From positions 1-49,152 of the forward strand of contig NZ_BCTU01000037.1 of the NCBI RefSeq assembly GCF_001590925.1: a stretch of 49,152 nucleotides of DNA, read 5' to 3'. The translations under genes and the position numbers were made by a program. The notes below the pieces were generated by a model. The model did no database searches. It was given only the letters and a program-made list of their open reading frames with translations, and was not told the origin of the DNA. The DNA is from Serratia plymuthica NBRC 102599. Lineage in GTDB: Bacteria > Pseudomonadota > Gammaproteobacteria > Enterobacterales > Enterobacteriaceae. This document shows positions 10,291 through 22,223 of this stretch, piece after piece; within the stretch, counting starts at the first letter, position 1; each line of letters starts with the position of its first letter.

Positions 10291-10902
10291 GTGAATGCAG
10301 ATTTCCTGTTCACCTCATTACTGATCGTTATTTCGCCGGGGACCGGCGCGCTGATTACCTTGTCCACCGGGCTGCAGCAGGGTACGCGCAGCGCCCTGGT
10401 GGCGGCTGCGGGCTGCACCTTGGGCGTATTGCCCCATATGCTGGCTGCGGTGACCGGATTGGCCGCACTGTTGCAAACCAGCGCCCTGGCCTTTGACCTG
10501 GTGAAGTACCTTGGCGTGGTTTATTTGTTGTTTATGGGGTGGGAAACGCTGCGCGAAAAAGGGCCGCTGGCCCTGTCTCAGGCCAATTCGCCTTCCACAG
10601 ACGGCGCTCTGGTGCGGTATGCCGTCGTAGCCAACGCGCTCAACCCCAAACTGTCCATTTTCTTTCTGGCGTTTCTTCCACAGTTTATCACCGTGGGAGA
10701 TGCGCACCCTGCCCGTACCATGCTGCTACTTTCTGCGGTATTCGCCGTAATGACGTTCGTGATTTTCTCTCTTTATGGCGCCTTTGCCGCACGCGTCCGG
10801 CATCGCATTCTGGGAAATGCTCGCGTGATGCACTGGATACGCTGGTCGGTTTCCCTGGCATTTATCGGTCTCGCCATCAAATTGGCGTTGACCAGCCACT
10901 GA
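10291..10902 (+). CDS. LysE/RhtB-family amino acid exporter
   Basis: Inner-membrane exporter (204 aa) of the LysE superfamily. It shows the hallmark ISPGTGALITLSTGLQQG near the N-terminus, followed by hydrophobic helices, KYLGVVYLLFMGWETLR, and NALNPKLSIFFLAFLPQF, the conserved family segment. The GTG start at 10291 is preceded by AAAAGGAG with 8-base spacing. An upstream ATG at 10237 in the same frame lacks such a site and would add a hydrophilic extension. It lies downstream of the AraC gene and ends at a terminator shared with convergent serS. The substrate is probably an amino acid or derivative, but the sequence does not tell which. Confidence 0.9.
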   Translation: MNADFLFTSLLIVISPGTGALITLSTGLQQGTRSALVAAAGCTLGVLPHMLAAVTGLAALLQTSALAFDLVKYLGVVYLLFMGWETLREKGPLALSQANSPSTDGALVRYAVVANALNPKLSIFFLAFLPQFITVGDAHPARTMLLLSAVFAVMTFVIFSLYGAFAARVRHRILGNARVMHWIRWSVSLAFIGLAIKLALTSH

Positions 10903-10925
10903 CCCTCTGATTTTCAGACATAAAA

Positions 10926-10945
10926 AAAGCGCCCGCAGGCGCTTT
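10926..10945. terminator. Terminator shared by the LysE gene and serS
   Basis: AAAGCGCC (10926-10933), loop CGCA, GGCGCTTT (10938-10945). The seven-A run on the left becomes a T-run for minus-strand transcription from serS. On the plus strand the T-run is shorter. Confidence 0.85.
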
Positions 10946-10962
10946 CTTGCTGACTAGCTTTT

Positions 10963-12297
<1,335 letters not shown>

Positions 12298-12298
12298 T

Positions 12299-12323
12299 TA
12301 TACGGCTGAATATAAGCCGCATA
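12299..12323. repeat. Inverted repeat in the serS upstream region
   Basis: TATACGGCT (12299-12307), 7-base AT-rich spacer, AGCCGCATA (12315-12323), with one mismatched pair. It lies ~45-70 bp upstream of serS, in the only non-coding gap between rarA and serS, and overlaps TATA-like hexamers, so it could overlap the serS promoter. Confidence 0.45.
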
Positions 12324-12364
12324 AAGAAAGAGTGATACCCGGTAACCTTACCGCAACGGCAACG

Positions 12365-13708
12365 CTAGCGGTAGCGTTTTGTCGGGCTATTTTGATCCTG
12401 CTCAGCCAGCCATGCCAGCTTTTCACCGATTTTGCCCTCCAGCCCGCGTGCGGTCGGATGGTAGTAACGGGTCTTGGCCATTTCAGGAGGGAAATAGTCC
12501 TCGCCGGCGGCATAAGCATTGGGTTCGTCGTGCGCGTAGCGATACTCCGCGCCCAAGCCCATTTCCTTCATCAGCTTGGTCGGCGCATTGCGCAGATGCT
12601 CCGGTACGTCGTAATCAGCCATCTCTCGGGCGTCGCGCATCGCCGCTTTGAAAGCGGTGTACACGGCGTTGCTTTTCGGCGCGCAGGCCAGATAGACGAT
12701 GGCCTGGGCAATTGCCCGTTCGCCCTCCGCCGGGCCGACGCGGGTAAAGCAATCCCAGGCCGCAATCGCCACCTGCATGCCGCGCGGATCGGCATTGCCG
12801 ACATCCTCGGACGCAATCGCCAACAGGCGACGCGCCACATACAGCGGATCGCCACCGGCGGTAATAATGCGCGCATACCAGTACAGCGCGGCATCCGGTG
12901 CCGAACCGCGCACCGATTTATGCAGCGCCGAGATCAAATCGTAATAACGATCGCCTTTATTGTCGAAGCGCGCACTGCGCTCACCGGAGACCTCTTTTAA
13001 CAATGACGGCGTCAAAACGCGGATGCCTTTGGCGTCGATTTCCGCCATATCCGCCATCATCTCCAGGCTGTTCAGCGCCCGACGCGCATCGCCGCCCACC
13101 AGCTCCGACAGCATGCGGCGCGTCTCTTCGGGCAACTCGATATTCTGGCCGCCGAACCCCCGGCTAGTGTCTTTCATCGCCTGATCCAGCACCTGGCTGA
13201 TATCTTCGGCGGTCAGTGCTTTCAACAAATATACCCGCGCGCGCGAAAGCAGCGCCGAATTGAGCTCAAAAGACGGGTTCTCGGTCGTCGCGCCGATAAA
13301 GGTGATGGTGCCATCTTCAATATGCGGCAGGAAAGCATCCTGCTGGCTTTTATTGAAGCGGTGCACCTCATCGACAAACAAAATAGTGCGGCGACCGGCG
13401 TCACGGTTCTGACGTGCGCGCTCGATCGCCTCGCGGATCTCTTTGATGCCGGACGTGACGGCGGAAATCCGTTCGACGTCCGCCTGGCCGTAACGGCCGA
13501 TCAGCTCTGCCAGCGTCGTTTTCCCGGTGCCCGGCGGCCCCCACAGAATCATCGAATGCAGTTGCCCTGCCTCGATGGCACGCGGCAAAGGCTTGCCGGC
13601 AGCCAGCAGGTGTTGCTGGCCGATATACTGCGCCAGCGTGGTTGGCCGCATCCGCGCGGCCAACGGCTGGAACTCATTCTGGGAAAAATCGAGCGACATA
13701 TTACTCAC
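12365..13708 (-). CDS. rarA: Replication-associated recombination protein A (AAA+ ATPase)
   Basis: AAA+ ATPase of the RarA/MgsA/WRNIP1 family that acts at stalled replication forks and interacts with SSB. Length of 447 aa equals the E. coli protein. Walker [10 protein letters not shown], Walker [11 protein letters not shown], sensor 1 [20 protein letters not shown], and the C-terminal tetramerisation region ending NSPTKRYR are all present. The start is GTG at 13708, as in E. coli rarA. It begins 7 bp after the lolA stop, so the two are surely co-transcribed, and serS follows 109 bp later. Confidence 0.98.
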   Translation of the reverse strand: MSNMSLDFSQNEFQPLAARMRPTTLAQYIGQQHLLAAGKPLPRAIEAGQLHSMILWGPPGTGKTTLAELIGRYGQADVERISAVTSGIKEIREAIERARQNRDAGRRTILFVDEVHRFNKSQQDAFLPHIEDGTITFIGATTENPSFELNSALLSRARVYLLKALTAEDISQVLDQAMKDTSRGFGGQNIELPEETRRMLSELVGGDARRALNSLEMMADMAEIDAKGIRVLTPSLLKEVSGERSARFDNKGDRYYDLISALHKSVRGSAPDAALYWYARIITAGGDPLYVARRLLAIASEDVGNADPRGMQVAIAAWDCFTRVGPAEGERAIAQAIVYLACAPKSNAVYTAFKAAMRDAREMADYDVPEHLRNAPTKLMKEMGLGAEYRYAHDEPNAYAAGEDYFPPEMAKTRYYHPTARGLEGKIGEKLAWLAEQDQNSPTKRYR

Positions 13709-13715
13709 GCGGACC

Positions 13716-14327
13716 TCACTGGCGCTGGTCGTCCAGCGTCACCCCCTTCGGCGGGGTAAATTTGAATTTGGCAGCGTCAACCGTGGTGTTCTGCTGGCTT
13801 TTCAGTGCGTAAGAGCTGCGCTGGCCGTCCTGCTCAACTGCGGCAAAACTGCGGATAGTACCGCTGTTGGTCACAGTAATGGCGAACTGTTTCAGGTTAC
13901 CGCTGCTGGATTTTGGCGTCAGCTCAAAATCGTCGCCTTTCTGCTTCACATTATACTGTTTCCAGTCATTGGCATCGTTGCGGGTGATCAGCATAAACGG
14001 CGTGTTGCCGGTGGCATTTTTCAGCCAGGTGGCAGTGACCTGCTCGACAAACGGGTTATAAAACCACAGGGTTTGGCCATCCGATACCAGCACGCTCTCG
14101 TCAGGTGAGGTCATGTGCCAGTTAAACAGATTCGGGCGTTTCACCCACAATTCGCCTTCGCCCTGCTGTACCGCAGCGCCGTCGCTGCTGGTCACGGTCT
14201 GGGAGAAACTGGCGTGGAAACTGTTCACTTTCGCCAGACGACTTTGCAGATCCTGTGCGGCGTCGGCCAGCACAGAGGTGGAAGCGAATCCCGAAAGCAG
14301 ACAGCAGGCAACCAACAGTTTTTTCAT
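13716..14327 (-). CDS. lolA: Outer-membrane lipoprotein carrier protein LolA
   Basis: Periplasmic chaperone that takes lipoproteins from the LolCDE complex to LolB at the outer membrane. The 203-aa product has a signal peptide ([21 protein letters not shown], cut before DAAQDL). The mature protein carries the half-barrel signatures [15 protein letters not shown] and [12 protein letters not shown]. Length and sequence follow E. coli LolA. It lies 199 bp downstream of ftsK in the same direction, the order conserved in enterobacteria, and just upstream of rarA. A hairpin between ftsK and lolA suggests at least partial transcriptional separation. Confidence 0.98.
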   Translation of the reverse strand: MKKLLVACCLLSGFASTSVLADAAQDLQSRLAKVNSFHASFSQTVTSSDGAAVQQGEGELWVKRPNLFNWHMTSPDESVLVSDGQTLWFYNPFVEQVTATWLKNATGNTPFMLITRNDANDWKQYNVKQKGDDFELTPKSSSGNLKQFAITVTNSGTIRSFAAVEQDGQRSSYALKSQQNTTVDAAKFKFTPPKGVTLDDQRQ

Positions 14328-14475
14328 TATTCCAGATACCTTATGAAATGCGTTAACCGCAAGGCGGTGCCGTGCGGGTCAAATTAACCCTTAACCAACG
14401 TTACTTTACCCGAAGCCACAAGCCGGCAGATAGGCCAATGTTCCGAGAAGCAGACGGGTTTACGCTTCTTTGCAC

Positions 14476-14496
14476 AAGGGCCGCTAAGCGGCCCTT
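14476..14496. terminator. Hairpin after ftsK
   Basis: AAGGGCCGC (14476-14484), loop TAA, GCGGCCCTT (14488-14496): a perfect 9-bp stem in the ftsK-lolA gap. On the minus strand, where ftsK is read, only TT follows before GTGCA, so termination may be incomplete. The better T-run is on the plus side. Confidence 0.6.
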
Positions 14497-14526
14497 TATT
14501 ATTGAATAACAACGATTAAAGCTTCA

Positions 14527-17500
14527 TCAGTCATGCCTTGGCGGTGCCAGCACCTCGCGGTTGCCGTTATGCCCCTGCTCGCTGACGATGCCCTGCGCTT
14601 CCATCTGTTCGATGATGCGCGCAGCGCGGTTATAACCGATGCGGAACTGACGCTGCACGCCGGAGATAGAAGCGCGGCGTTTATCCACCACAAACTCCAC
14701 CGCCTGGTCAAACAACGGATCCAGCTCTTCGTCACCTTCCAGGCCGCCGCCAGCGCCACCCTCACCGTCGTCACCGGCGCTGAGGATACCCTCTTTATAT
14801 TGAGGCCGCTCACGCGCTTTCCAATCCTTGACCACCGCATGCACTTCCTGATCGCGCACAAATGCACCATGCACACGTACAGGAATGGAGGAGTTAGGCG
14901 CCAGATACAGCATGTCACCCATCCCCAGCAGAGATTCTGCACCGCCCTGATCGAGGATAGTGCGCGAGTCAATCTTGCTGGATACGGTAAAGGCGATACG
15001 GGTTGGGATGTTGGCCTTGATCAGGCCGGTGATCACATCCACCGACGGACGCTGGGTCGCCAGCACCAGGTGGATCCCCGCAGCACGCGCTTTCTGTGCC
15101 AAACGAGCGATCAGTTCCTCAACCTTCTTGCCCACCGTCATGATCAGGTCGGCGAATTCGTCCACCATCACCACGATGTAAGGCTCTTTCTCCAACACCG
15201 GCGGCGTAATGTCCATACTGTCAGTCGGCTTCCAGAAAGGATCCGGGATCGGGCGCCCCATCGCTTCAGCCTGATCAACGCGTTCGTTATAACCGGCCAG
15301 GTTACGCACGCCGAGTGCAGACATCAGCTTGTAGCGACGCTCCATCTCCGCAACACACCAACGCAGGGCGTTAGCGGCGTCTTTCATATCGGTCACAACG
15401 TCCGTCAACAGGTGCGGAATGCCTTCATAAACCGACAGCTCCAGCATTTTCGGGTCAATCATGATAAAGCGCACTTCTTTCGGCGTGGCCTTATACAAGA
15501 TGCTCAGGATCATGGCATTGACCCCAACCGACTTACCGGAGCCCGTAGTACCGGCCACCAGCAGATGTGGCATTTTAGCCAAATCGGCCACCACCGGCTC
15601 ACCGGAAATGTCTTTCCCCAGGACGATCGCCAGCGGCGACGGATTGTCGCGGAACGCTGGGCAATCCAGCACTTCGCGCAGATAAACCGTCTGACGTTTA
15701 ACGTTAGGCAGCTCCAATCCGACATAAGGCTTGCCGGGAATGACCTCTACCACACGCACGGCGGAAGTTGACAGGGAACGCGCCAGATCGCGTGACAGGT
15801 TGGAAATACGCGCAGCCTTGACCCCCGGCGCCAAATCCAGCTCAAAGCGGGTAATAACCGGGCCAGGTAAAATATCCACTACGTCGGCTTTCACCCGGTA
15901 GTCGGCCAAACTCGCTTCCACCAAACGCGCCTTCTGCTCCAACGCGAAAGAGTCCACCGGCTCCACCTCTTTCGGGGCTTCGGTCAGCAGATCCAGCGTC
16001 GGCAACGGCGTGGTCGGTTTTTGCAGCGGCATATCGTTGCGCATCAGGAACGGGTGAATCAGGCTGTCCATCGCCGGCTGCTGCGGTGCAGCCGGAGCCG
16101 GTTGCGCCACAGGTTGCTGATAAGCTGGCGGTTGCTGCTGTACCGGTTGCTGCTGTGGCGCCTGCTGGTAAGCAGGTTGAGCGGGCTGCTGATAAACAGG
16201 TTGAGCAGGCTGCGGCGCCGGAGTCTGAGACGAATAAGCCGGTGCAGCAGGCTCAAACTGGCCAAAGGGGACATCGTCTTCACGTTCGCTTTGCTGCTCG
16301 ATACGTTCTTCAAGCTGCGGCGACAGAGTGAACAGGGGTTCACTCGGGCTATCGTCGACCAAATCATCCATCGGCGAGAAGCTGAACGCGTTGCGGGTAT
16401 CTACCGGATTGGCGATCGGCGACGATGGCACAGGTTCCTGCTGGCCATAGCGTGCCTGCTGTTGCTCGGCAAACGCCTGACGCAACGCCGCTTCCTGCAG
16501 GGCTTGCTCATCATCTTGATTATCTTGCGGATATTCCTCACCGTAACGCTGGCTTTGCTGTTCGGCAAACGCCTGGCGCAGCGCCGCTTCCTGCAAGGCT
16601 TCTTCATCTTGCTGATGGCTTTCCGCAGCTTGCAGCGGTTGATCATCGCGGGGACGCTGTTCCTGCTCGGCTACACGCTGAGAAGGCAGCTTGATACCGT
16701 AAGACGCCAGCTCGCGCCGGGTAGGAATACGCACCGGATTCGGCCGTGGCAACTCAGGGCCAATGCCCTGTTTCACCTGCGAGTTACCGTCGCTGGTGGC
16801 CGTAAAGGCCGGCATAAAGGTATTGGCGACAACGGCCGCCGCTGCGGCTTCCGCCTGCGGTTTCATGCTGCCAAATGGCGTAACCTCAGGCTCGCCGGCA
16901 CTGAAGCCGGTAGAGCTGCCAACGTCAACGCTGTCGCGCTGAGCCGCAGAGAAATCAAACGGGGAGCGATCGTGTGGCTGAGATACGGTCGGTGCGTCCC
17001 AATTGCCCAAACGCGGTTCATCATCGTCCCGGTAAGGATCGGCCGGGCGCGTCATTTTCGGCGCTGGCGTCTCTTCAGGGATTTCAAACGAATACAGCGG
17101 TGGCGCGGCGTTCTCCACTGCAGCACTCATCGGATGCTGGTTCACCGAGGCCGGAGCCGTTGGCGCTGCCGTTACCGCAGGCGCCGTCACCGGGGCCGCT
17201 ATCGGCGCGGGAACAGGCGTTACCGGCGTGTTGACAGCCGCCGGCGCGACAGGTGCCACATCGGCATCGTCGTTAGCCCGCAAGCCGTTGAGCAGCGGAT
17301 CTTCAGCCTCTTCTGCCGCGGCGTTGGCGGCATCCGTTACCGAAGGTGCAGAGAACAGTACGTCATCTTCTGCTTCTGCCGCATTGGCAGCAGCCGCAGA
17401 GGCGGCTACAGCAACGGCGGCTCCCTTCCCTGCCTGCTCCGGCTCGTCGTCGACATAGCGATCGTCATCGTCGTGATAACGCTCCTCACGGCGTGAACGG

Positions 17501-18108
17501 TTGGTCATGAAAGTGGCCGTACCCAGCACCACACCGCCGATTCTCTCGGCGATCACCAACCAGGACCAGCCGGTAAACAGCGTGAGCCCTGCGGCCCATA
17601 CGCACAATAATGCCAGCGTTGCGCCAATGCCGTTGAACCACGGCAGCATAGCGTTGCTCAGCAAGCTGCCGATAACGCCGCCGGAAGCGAAGTAATAGAG
17701 ATCGTCGACATTCAGTGCCGCCAAGCCACACGAGGTGAGCACCAGCGCCAGCGTGCCGATAAGGCGCAGTGAGAGCGCAAAATAGTCGATGTAATCGCCG
17801 CTGTCGCGCTGACGGTAAGCCGCCCAGCACAAAACCAGCATGATCGGCGGTATTGCGTAAGCAAGTACCCCGAAGGTGAAGAACAGCGTGTCGGCCATCC
17901 AGGCTCCGACGCCACCGCCCAGGTTATGAATCGGCTCATGCCACGCGGTCTGCGACCAACTTGGGTCAGACGGATTGAAACTGACCAAGGCAGCCATGAG
18001 GTAAACGGCAAAAATGGCTACCACAATCAACACAGCTTCAAGCAAACGGCGGCCACTGCTGAGTTTTTTCAGGGTAACTTCTTTATCTTCTGTATATTCC
18101 TGGCTCAA
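14527..18108 (-). CDS. ftsK: DNA translocase FtsK
   Basis: Division-septum DNA pump that segregates chromosome termini and activates XerCD at dif. Its 1193 aa fall into an N-terminal part with four membrane helices (residues ~20-205), a long low-complexity linker (~205-700), and the motor. The motor has Walker [13 protein letters not shown] near residue 850 and the gamma winged helix at the C-terminus ([20 protein letters not shown]), which reads KOPS. The linker holds two copies of [19 protein letters not shown] (~500-555) and a Pro/Gln-rich tract (~620-675). It is about 135 residues shorter than E. coli FtsK (1329 aa), entirely in the linker. The start is TTG at 18108 with GGAGAG upstream, giving [13 protein letters not shown] as in E. 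coli. Confidence 0.98.
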   Translation of the reverse strand: MSQEYTEDKEVTLKKLSSGRRLLEAVLIVVAIFAVYLMAALVSFNPSDPSWSQTAWHEPIHNLGGGVGAWMADTLFFTFGVLAYAIPPIMLVLCWAAYRQRDSGDYIDYFALSLRLIGTLALVLTSCGLAALNVDDLYYFASGGVIGSLLSNAMLPWFNGIGATLALLCVWAAGLTLFTGWSWLVIAERIGGVVLGTATFMTNRSRREERYHDDDDRYVDDEPEQAGKGAAVAVAASAAAANAAEAEDDVLFSAPSVTDAANAAAEEAEDPLLNGLRANDDADVAPVAPAAVNTPVTPVPAPIAAPVTAPAVTAAPTAPASVNQHPMSAAVENAAPPLYSFEIPEETPAPKMTRPADPYRDDDEPRLGNWDAPTVSQPHDRSPFDFSAAQRDSVDVGSSTGFSAGEPEVTPFGSMKPQAEAAAAAVVANTFMPAFTATSDGNSQVKQGIGPELPRPNPVRIPTRRELASYGIKLPSQRVAEQEQRPRDDQPLQAAESHQQDEEALQEAALRQAFAEQQSQRYGEEYPQDNQDDEQALQEAALRQAFAEQQQARYGQQEPVPSSPIANPVDTRNAFSFSPMDDLVDDSPSEPLFTLSPQLEERIEQQSEREDDVPFGQFEPAAPAYSSQTPAPQPAQPVYQQPAQPAYQQAPQQQPVQQQPPAYQQPVAQPAPAAPQQPAMDSLIHPFLMRNDMPLQKPTTPLPTLDLLTEAPKEVEPVDSFALEQKARLVEASLADYRVKADVVDILPGPVITRFELDLAPGVKAARISNLSRDLARSLSTSAVRVVEVIPGKPYVGLELPNVKRQTVYLREVLDCPAFRDNPSPLAIVLGKDISGEPVVADLAKMPHLLVAGTTGSGKSVGVNAMILSILYKATPKEVRFIMIDPKMLELSVYEGIPHLLTDVVTDMKDAANALRWCVAEMERRYKLMSALGVRNLAGYNERVDQAEAMGRPIPDPFWKPTDSMDITPPVLEKEPYIVVMVDEFADLIMTVGKKVEELIARLAQKARAAGIHLVLATQRPSVDVITGLIKANIPTRIAFTVSSKIDSRTILDQGGAESLLGMGDMLYLAPNSSIPVRVHGAFVRDQEVHAVVKDWKARERPQYKEGILSAGDDGEGGAGGGLEGDEELDPLFDQAVEFVVDKRRASISGVQRQFRIGYNRAARIIEQMEAQGIVSEQGHNGNREVLAPPRHD

Positions 18109-18228
18109 GAAAGGCTCTCCAGGTTCCTGTTAGCTGACATAGCAACAGCGCCGAGAAGCTTCCCCGGCGCCGAAACTGTATGAATAAACAGGAGTGTAAC
18201 CAATTTAATCAGGTTTTGCACCTGCACC

Positions 18229-18723
18229 TTACCGTGTTTTGATAACCAGACGGTTACTCTGTTTGACTTCTTCCATGACCACGTACGTACGGGTATCGTT
18301 AACCCCCGGCAGACGCAGCAAGGTTTCACCGAGCAACTTACGGTAAGCCGACATATCCGGCACGCGGGTTTTCAACAGATAGTCGAAATCACCGGACACC
18401 AGATGACACTCCTGAATTTCTTCAAGCTTTTGAACTGCTGAGTTAAATTGCTCAAACACATCCGGCGCGCCGCGGTTCAGCGTGATTTCCACGAAAACCA
18501 GCAGAGATGCATCCAGATAATGCGGGTTGAGCAAAGCGGTATAGCCATGAATAAAACCCTGGCGCTCGAGGCGGCGCACACGTTCTAAACATGGGGTTGG
18601 GGATAACCCCACGCGCTTCGAAAGCTCAACGTTCGAGATACGCCCATCCTTCTGCAGCTCATTCAGGATATTGCGGTCGATACGGTCGAGATCTTTACCC
18701 GGGCGTTTCTTATTGTCTGCCAT
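18229..18723 (-). CDS. lrp: Leucine-responsive regulatory protein Lrp
   Basis: Global regulator of amino acid metabolism, fimbriae and nutrient adaptation that binds DNA as octamers and hexadecamers. The 164-aa product from the ATG at 18723 is nearly identical to E. coli Lrp, with the helix-turn-helix in RISNVELSKRVGLSPTPCLE and the RAM ligand domain including GDFDYLLKTRVPD. A longer frame from 18762 is not needed. It lies 120 bp upstream of ftsK in the same direction and is divergent from trxB across ~670 bp. E. coli lrp also has a long, autoregulated upstream region. Confidence 0.99.
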   Translation of the reverse strand: MADNKKRPGKDLDRIDRNILNELQKDGRISNVELSKRVGLSPTPCLERVRRLERQGFIHGYTALLNPHYLDASLLVFVEITLNRGAPDVFEQFNSAVQKLEEIQECHLVSGDFDYLLKTRVPDMSAYRKLLGETLLRLPGVNDTRTYVVMEEVKQSNRLVIKTR

Positions 18724-20366
<1,643 letters not shown>

Positions 20367-20386
20367 CGGCACGTTCTGTTATCCTG

Positions 20387-20414
20387 AAAAGCGGCTGCTT
20401 CAGCCGCTTTTTTT
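20387..20414 (+). terminator. Rho-independent terminator of trxB
   Basis: AAAAGCGGCTG (20387-20397), loop CTT, CAGCCGCTTTT (20401-20411) and further T's to 20414. This is a perfect 11-bp stem with a T7 run. Confidence 0.93.
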
Positions 20415-20444
20415 GTACCTTAACGATGAGCGGACGGGCATAGG

Positions 20445-21332
20445 ATGCAGAACCTTCTCCACTGGCGCTTGCTGGTCGCCGTGGCCGACAGCGGCAAAAT
20501 TACGCTGGCGGCAAACCAGTGCGGCATGACCCAGTCCGGCGCCAGTCAGGCTATCGCTCAATTGGAAAGCGCCCTAAGCACGCAGTTGTTTGTCCGCCTG
20601 CCACATTCAGTGACTCTGACACAAAGCGGGGAACGAATTGTCATCCACGCCCGCGCCATGCTCGCCGAACTCGATGCGATCCAAAACTACGCGCTGCAGG
20701 CGAAAAGTGCGCACTCGGGCAAAATTCGGCTGGCCAGCTTTCCCTCGGCATTTGCCCTCTTGCTTCCGCCGCTATTGCGTAAATTCCGCCGCCTCTACCC
20801 CGCCATTGAGCTGATTCAGTTGGAAGGCACCGATCAAGAAGTGGAGAACTGGCTGGCGCTGGAAACCGTCGACGTCGGCGTGGTGCTGAACCCAAAGGAA
20901 GAAAGACAAAGCTATCCTCTGGGACAAGATCTGTGGCTTGCGGTTACCGCCAGCGGCCACCCGCTGGCCAGGGGCCGGCAACCGGTGGATTTTAAAGCGC
21001 TGGCCGGGTTACCCTTTGTGCTGGCTACCGGCGGCTGCAGCCTCAACGCGCAACGGTTGGCACAGCAGGCCGGTATTGCGCTGGCTGACATACGTGTGAC
21101 CGTCAGCGACTGGAGCACCGCACTGACGCTGGTGCGTGAAGGCGTCGGCGTTTCGTTGATGCCTGCCTCGGTGATACCGACCGACGCCGCCGGCATTTGC
21201 GCTCTGCCGTTGAGCGTCCCGCTCTACCGTTATTTTGGCCTGGTCTGTTCGTTCACTGGCGCAAGCTCTGCACCGGTACAAACCCTGCTGGATTACCTGC
21301 GAGATCATCTGCCGCAGCCCGTCAGTAGCTGA
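20445..21332 (+). CDS. LysR-family transcriptional regulator
   Basis: Predicted LysR-type regulator (295 aa). The winged helix-turn-helix is at the N-terminus (ITLAANQCGMTQSGASQAIA, recognition helix included), followed by the linker helix and a periplasmic-binding-protein-like effector domain starting near KIRLASFPSAFALLLPPLL. The target and ligand are unknown. It sits between the trxB terminator and a GST gene in the same direction, 96 bp from the latter, so control of the GST gene is a reasonable guess. The ribosome-binding site before the ATG at 20445 is weak. This gene and the GST are absent from the trxB-cydD junction in E. coli, which points to lineage-specific insertion. Confidence 0.9.
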   Translation: MQNLLHWRLLVAVADSGKITLAANQCGMTQSGASQAIAQLESALSTQLFVRLPHSVTLTQSGERIVIHARAMLAELDAIQNYALQAKSAHSGKIRLASFPSAFALLLPPLLRKFRRLYPAIELIQLEGTDQEVENWLALETVDVGVVLNPKEERQSYPLGQDLWLAVTASGHPLARGRQPVDFKALAGLPFVLATGGCSLNAQRLAQQAGIALADIRVTVSDWSTALTLVREGVGVSLMPASVIPTDAAGICALPLSVPLYRYFGLVCSFTGASSAPVQTLLDYLRDHLPQPVSS

Positions 21333-21428
21333 ACTGATGACGGGTTTCTGACATTCTAATTTTTCTGCAGGCCCCCCCGGCGCCATGCTGTCGGTCAAGC
21401 GATATCGCTTTTTGCCTCAGGAACTCTC

Positions 21429-22046
21429 ATGAAACTCTATTTTGCGCCCGACACCTGTTCGCTATCCCCGCATATTGTCCTGCGAGAGCTGGAATTGCCG
21501 TTTGAACTTATCCGGGTGAATAACCGCAGCAAACGCAGCGCCGACGGCGGTGATTTTTATCAGATCAATCCCAAGGGTTATGTCGCGGCGCTGATGCTGG
21601 AAGACGGCCGGGTGATTACCGAAGGCGCAGCCATCGTGCAATATTTGGCGGATCTGCGCCCTGACGCCGCACTGGCCCCTCCGAGCCATACTTTCGAGCG
21701 GGTGCGCTTGCAGGAATGGCTGAATTTCATCACCGCCGAGATCCACGCCGGAGCCAGCCCGCTATTCAATGCAACCCTGCAGGAAGAGGTCAAAACACTG
21801 TTCCGCGACAAGCTGTGCCGCCGTCTCGATTATGTCGCTCAGGCACTGGATGGGCAGGATTTCCTGTTGGGGGATCGCTTTAGCGTGGCGGATGCCTATC
21901 TGTTTACCGTACTACGTTGGATGGCCCAATTTTCCATCGAGTTAAAATGCTGGCCTACGTTAACCCGGTATATGGCGCAGATCGGTCAGCGTAAATCGGT
22001 GCAAGCCGCCCTGGCGGCGGAAGCGGCCAGCCGGGAGGTGGAATAA
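21429..22046 (+). CDS. Glutathione S-transferase, beta-class type
   Basis: Cytosolic glutathione transferase (205 aa) resembling E. coli GstA (201 aa). The N-terminal thioredoxin fold (residues ~1-80) starts MKLYFAPDTCSLSPHI, with Cys10 in the place of the beta-class active-site cysteine. The NPKGYVAAL loop carries the cis-proline-type turn (Val-Ala replaces Val-Pro, which is unusual), and TEGAAIVQYLAD contacts glutathione. The all-helical C-terminal domain has the conserved FSVADAYLFTVLRW N-capping box. The likely role is detoxification of electrophiles or peroxides. It stands between a LysR regulator and cydD, a setting that links it to thiol metabolism (trxB, cydDC), though that is inference. 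Confidence 0.9.
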   Translation: MKLYFAPDTCSLSPHIVLRELELPFELIRVNNRSKRSADGGDFYQINPKGYVAALMLEDGRVITEGAAIVQYLADLRPDAALAPPSHTFERVRLQEWLNFITAEIHAGASPLFNATLQEEVKTLFRDKLCRRLDYVAQALDGQDFLLGDRFSVADAYLFTVLRWMAQFSIELKCWPTLTRYMAQIGQRKSVQAALAAEAASREVE

Positions 22047-22223
22047 CCCTCGCAACCAGAGTCTGTTATAGGGATATTTGACCGCTTTATTATTTTCAGT
22101 CTGCCGGGTGAAGAGGTAACATTAGCCTTCGCTTGTTCGCTTCAGGTTGAGGCAAACACTTTTTTTAACAGTACGTTAACCTTGCTTGTAACAACAGGCA
22201 CCGGCGACGCAGACTCATATCTG

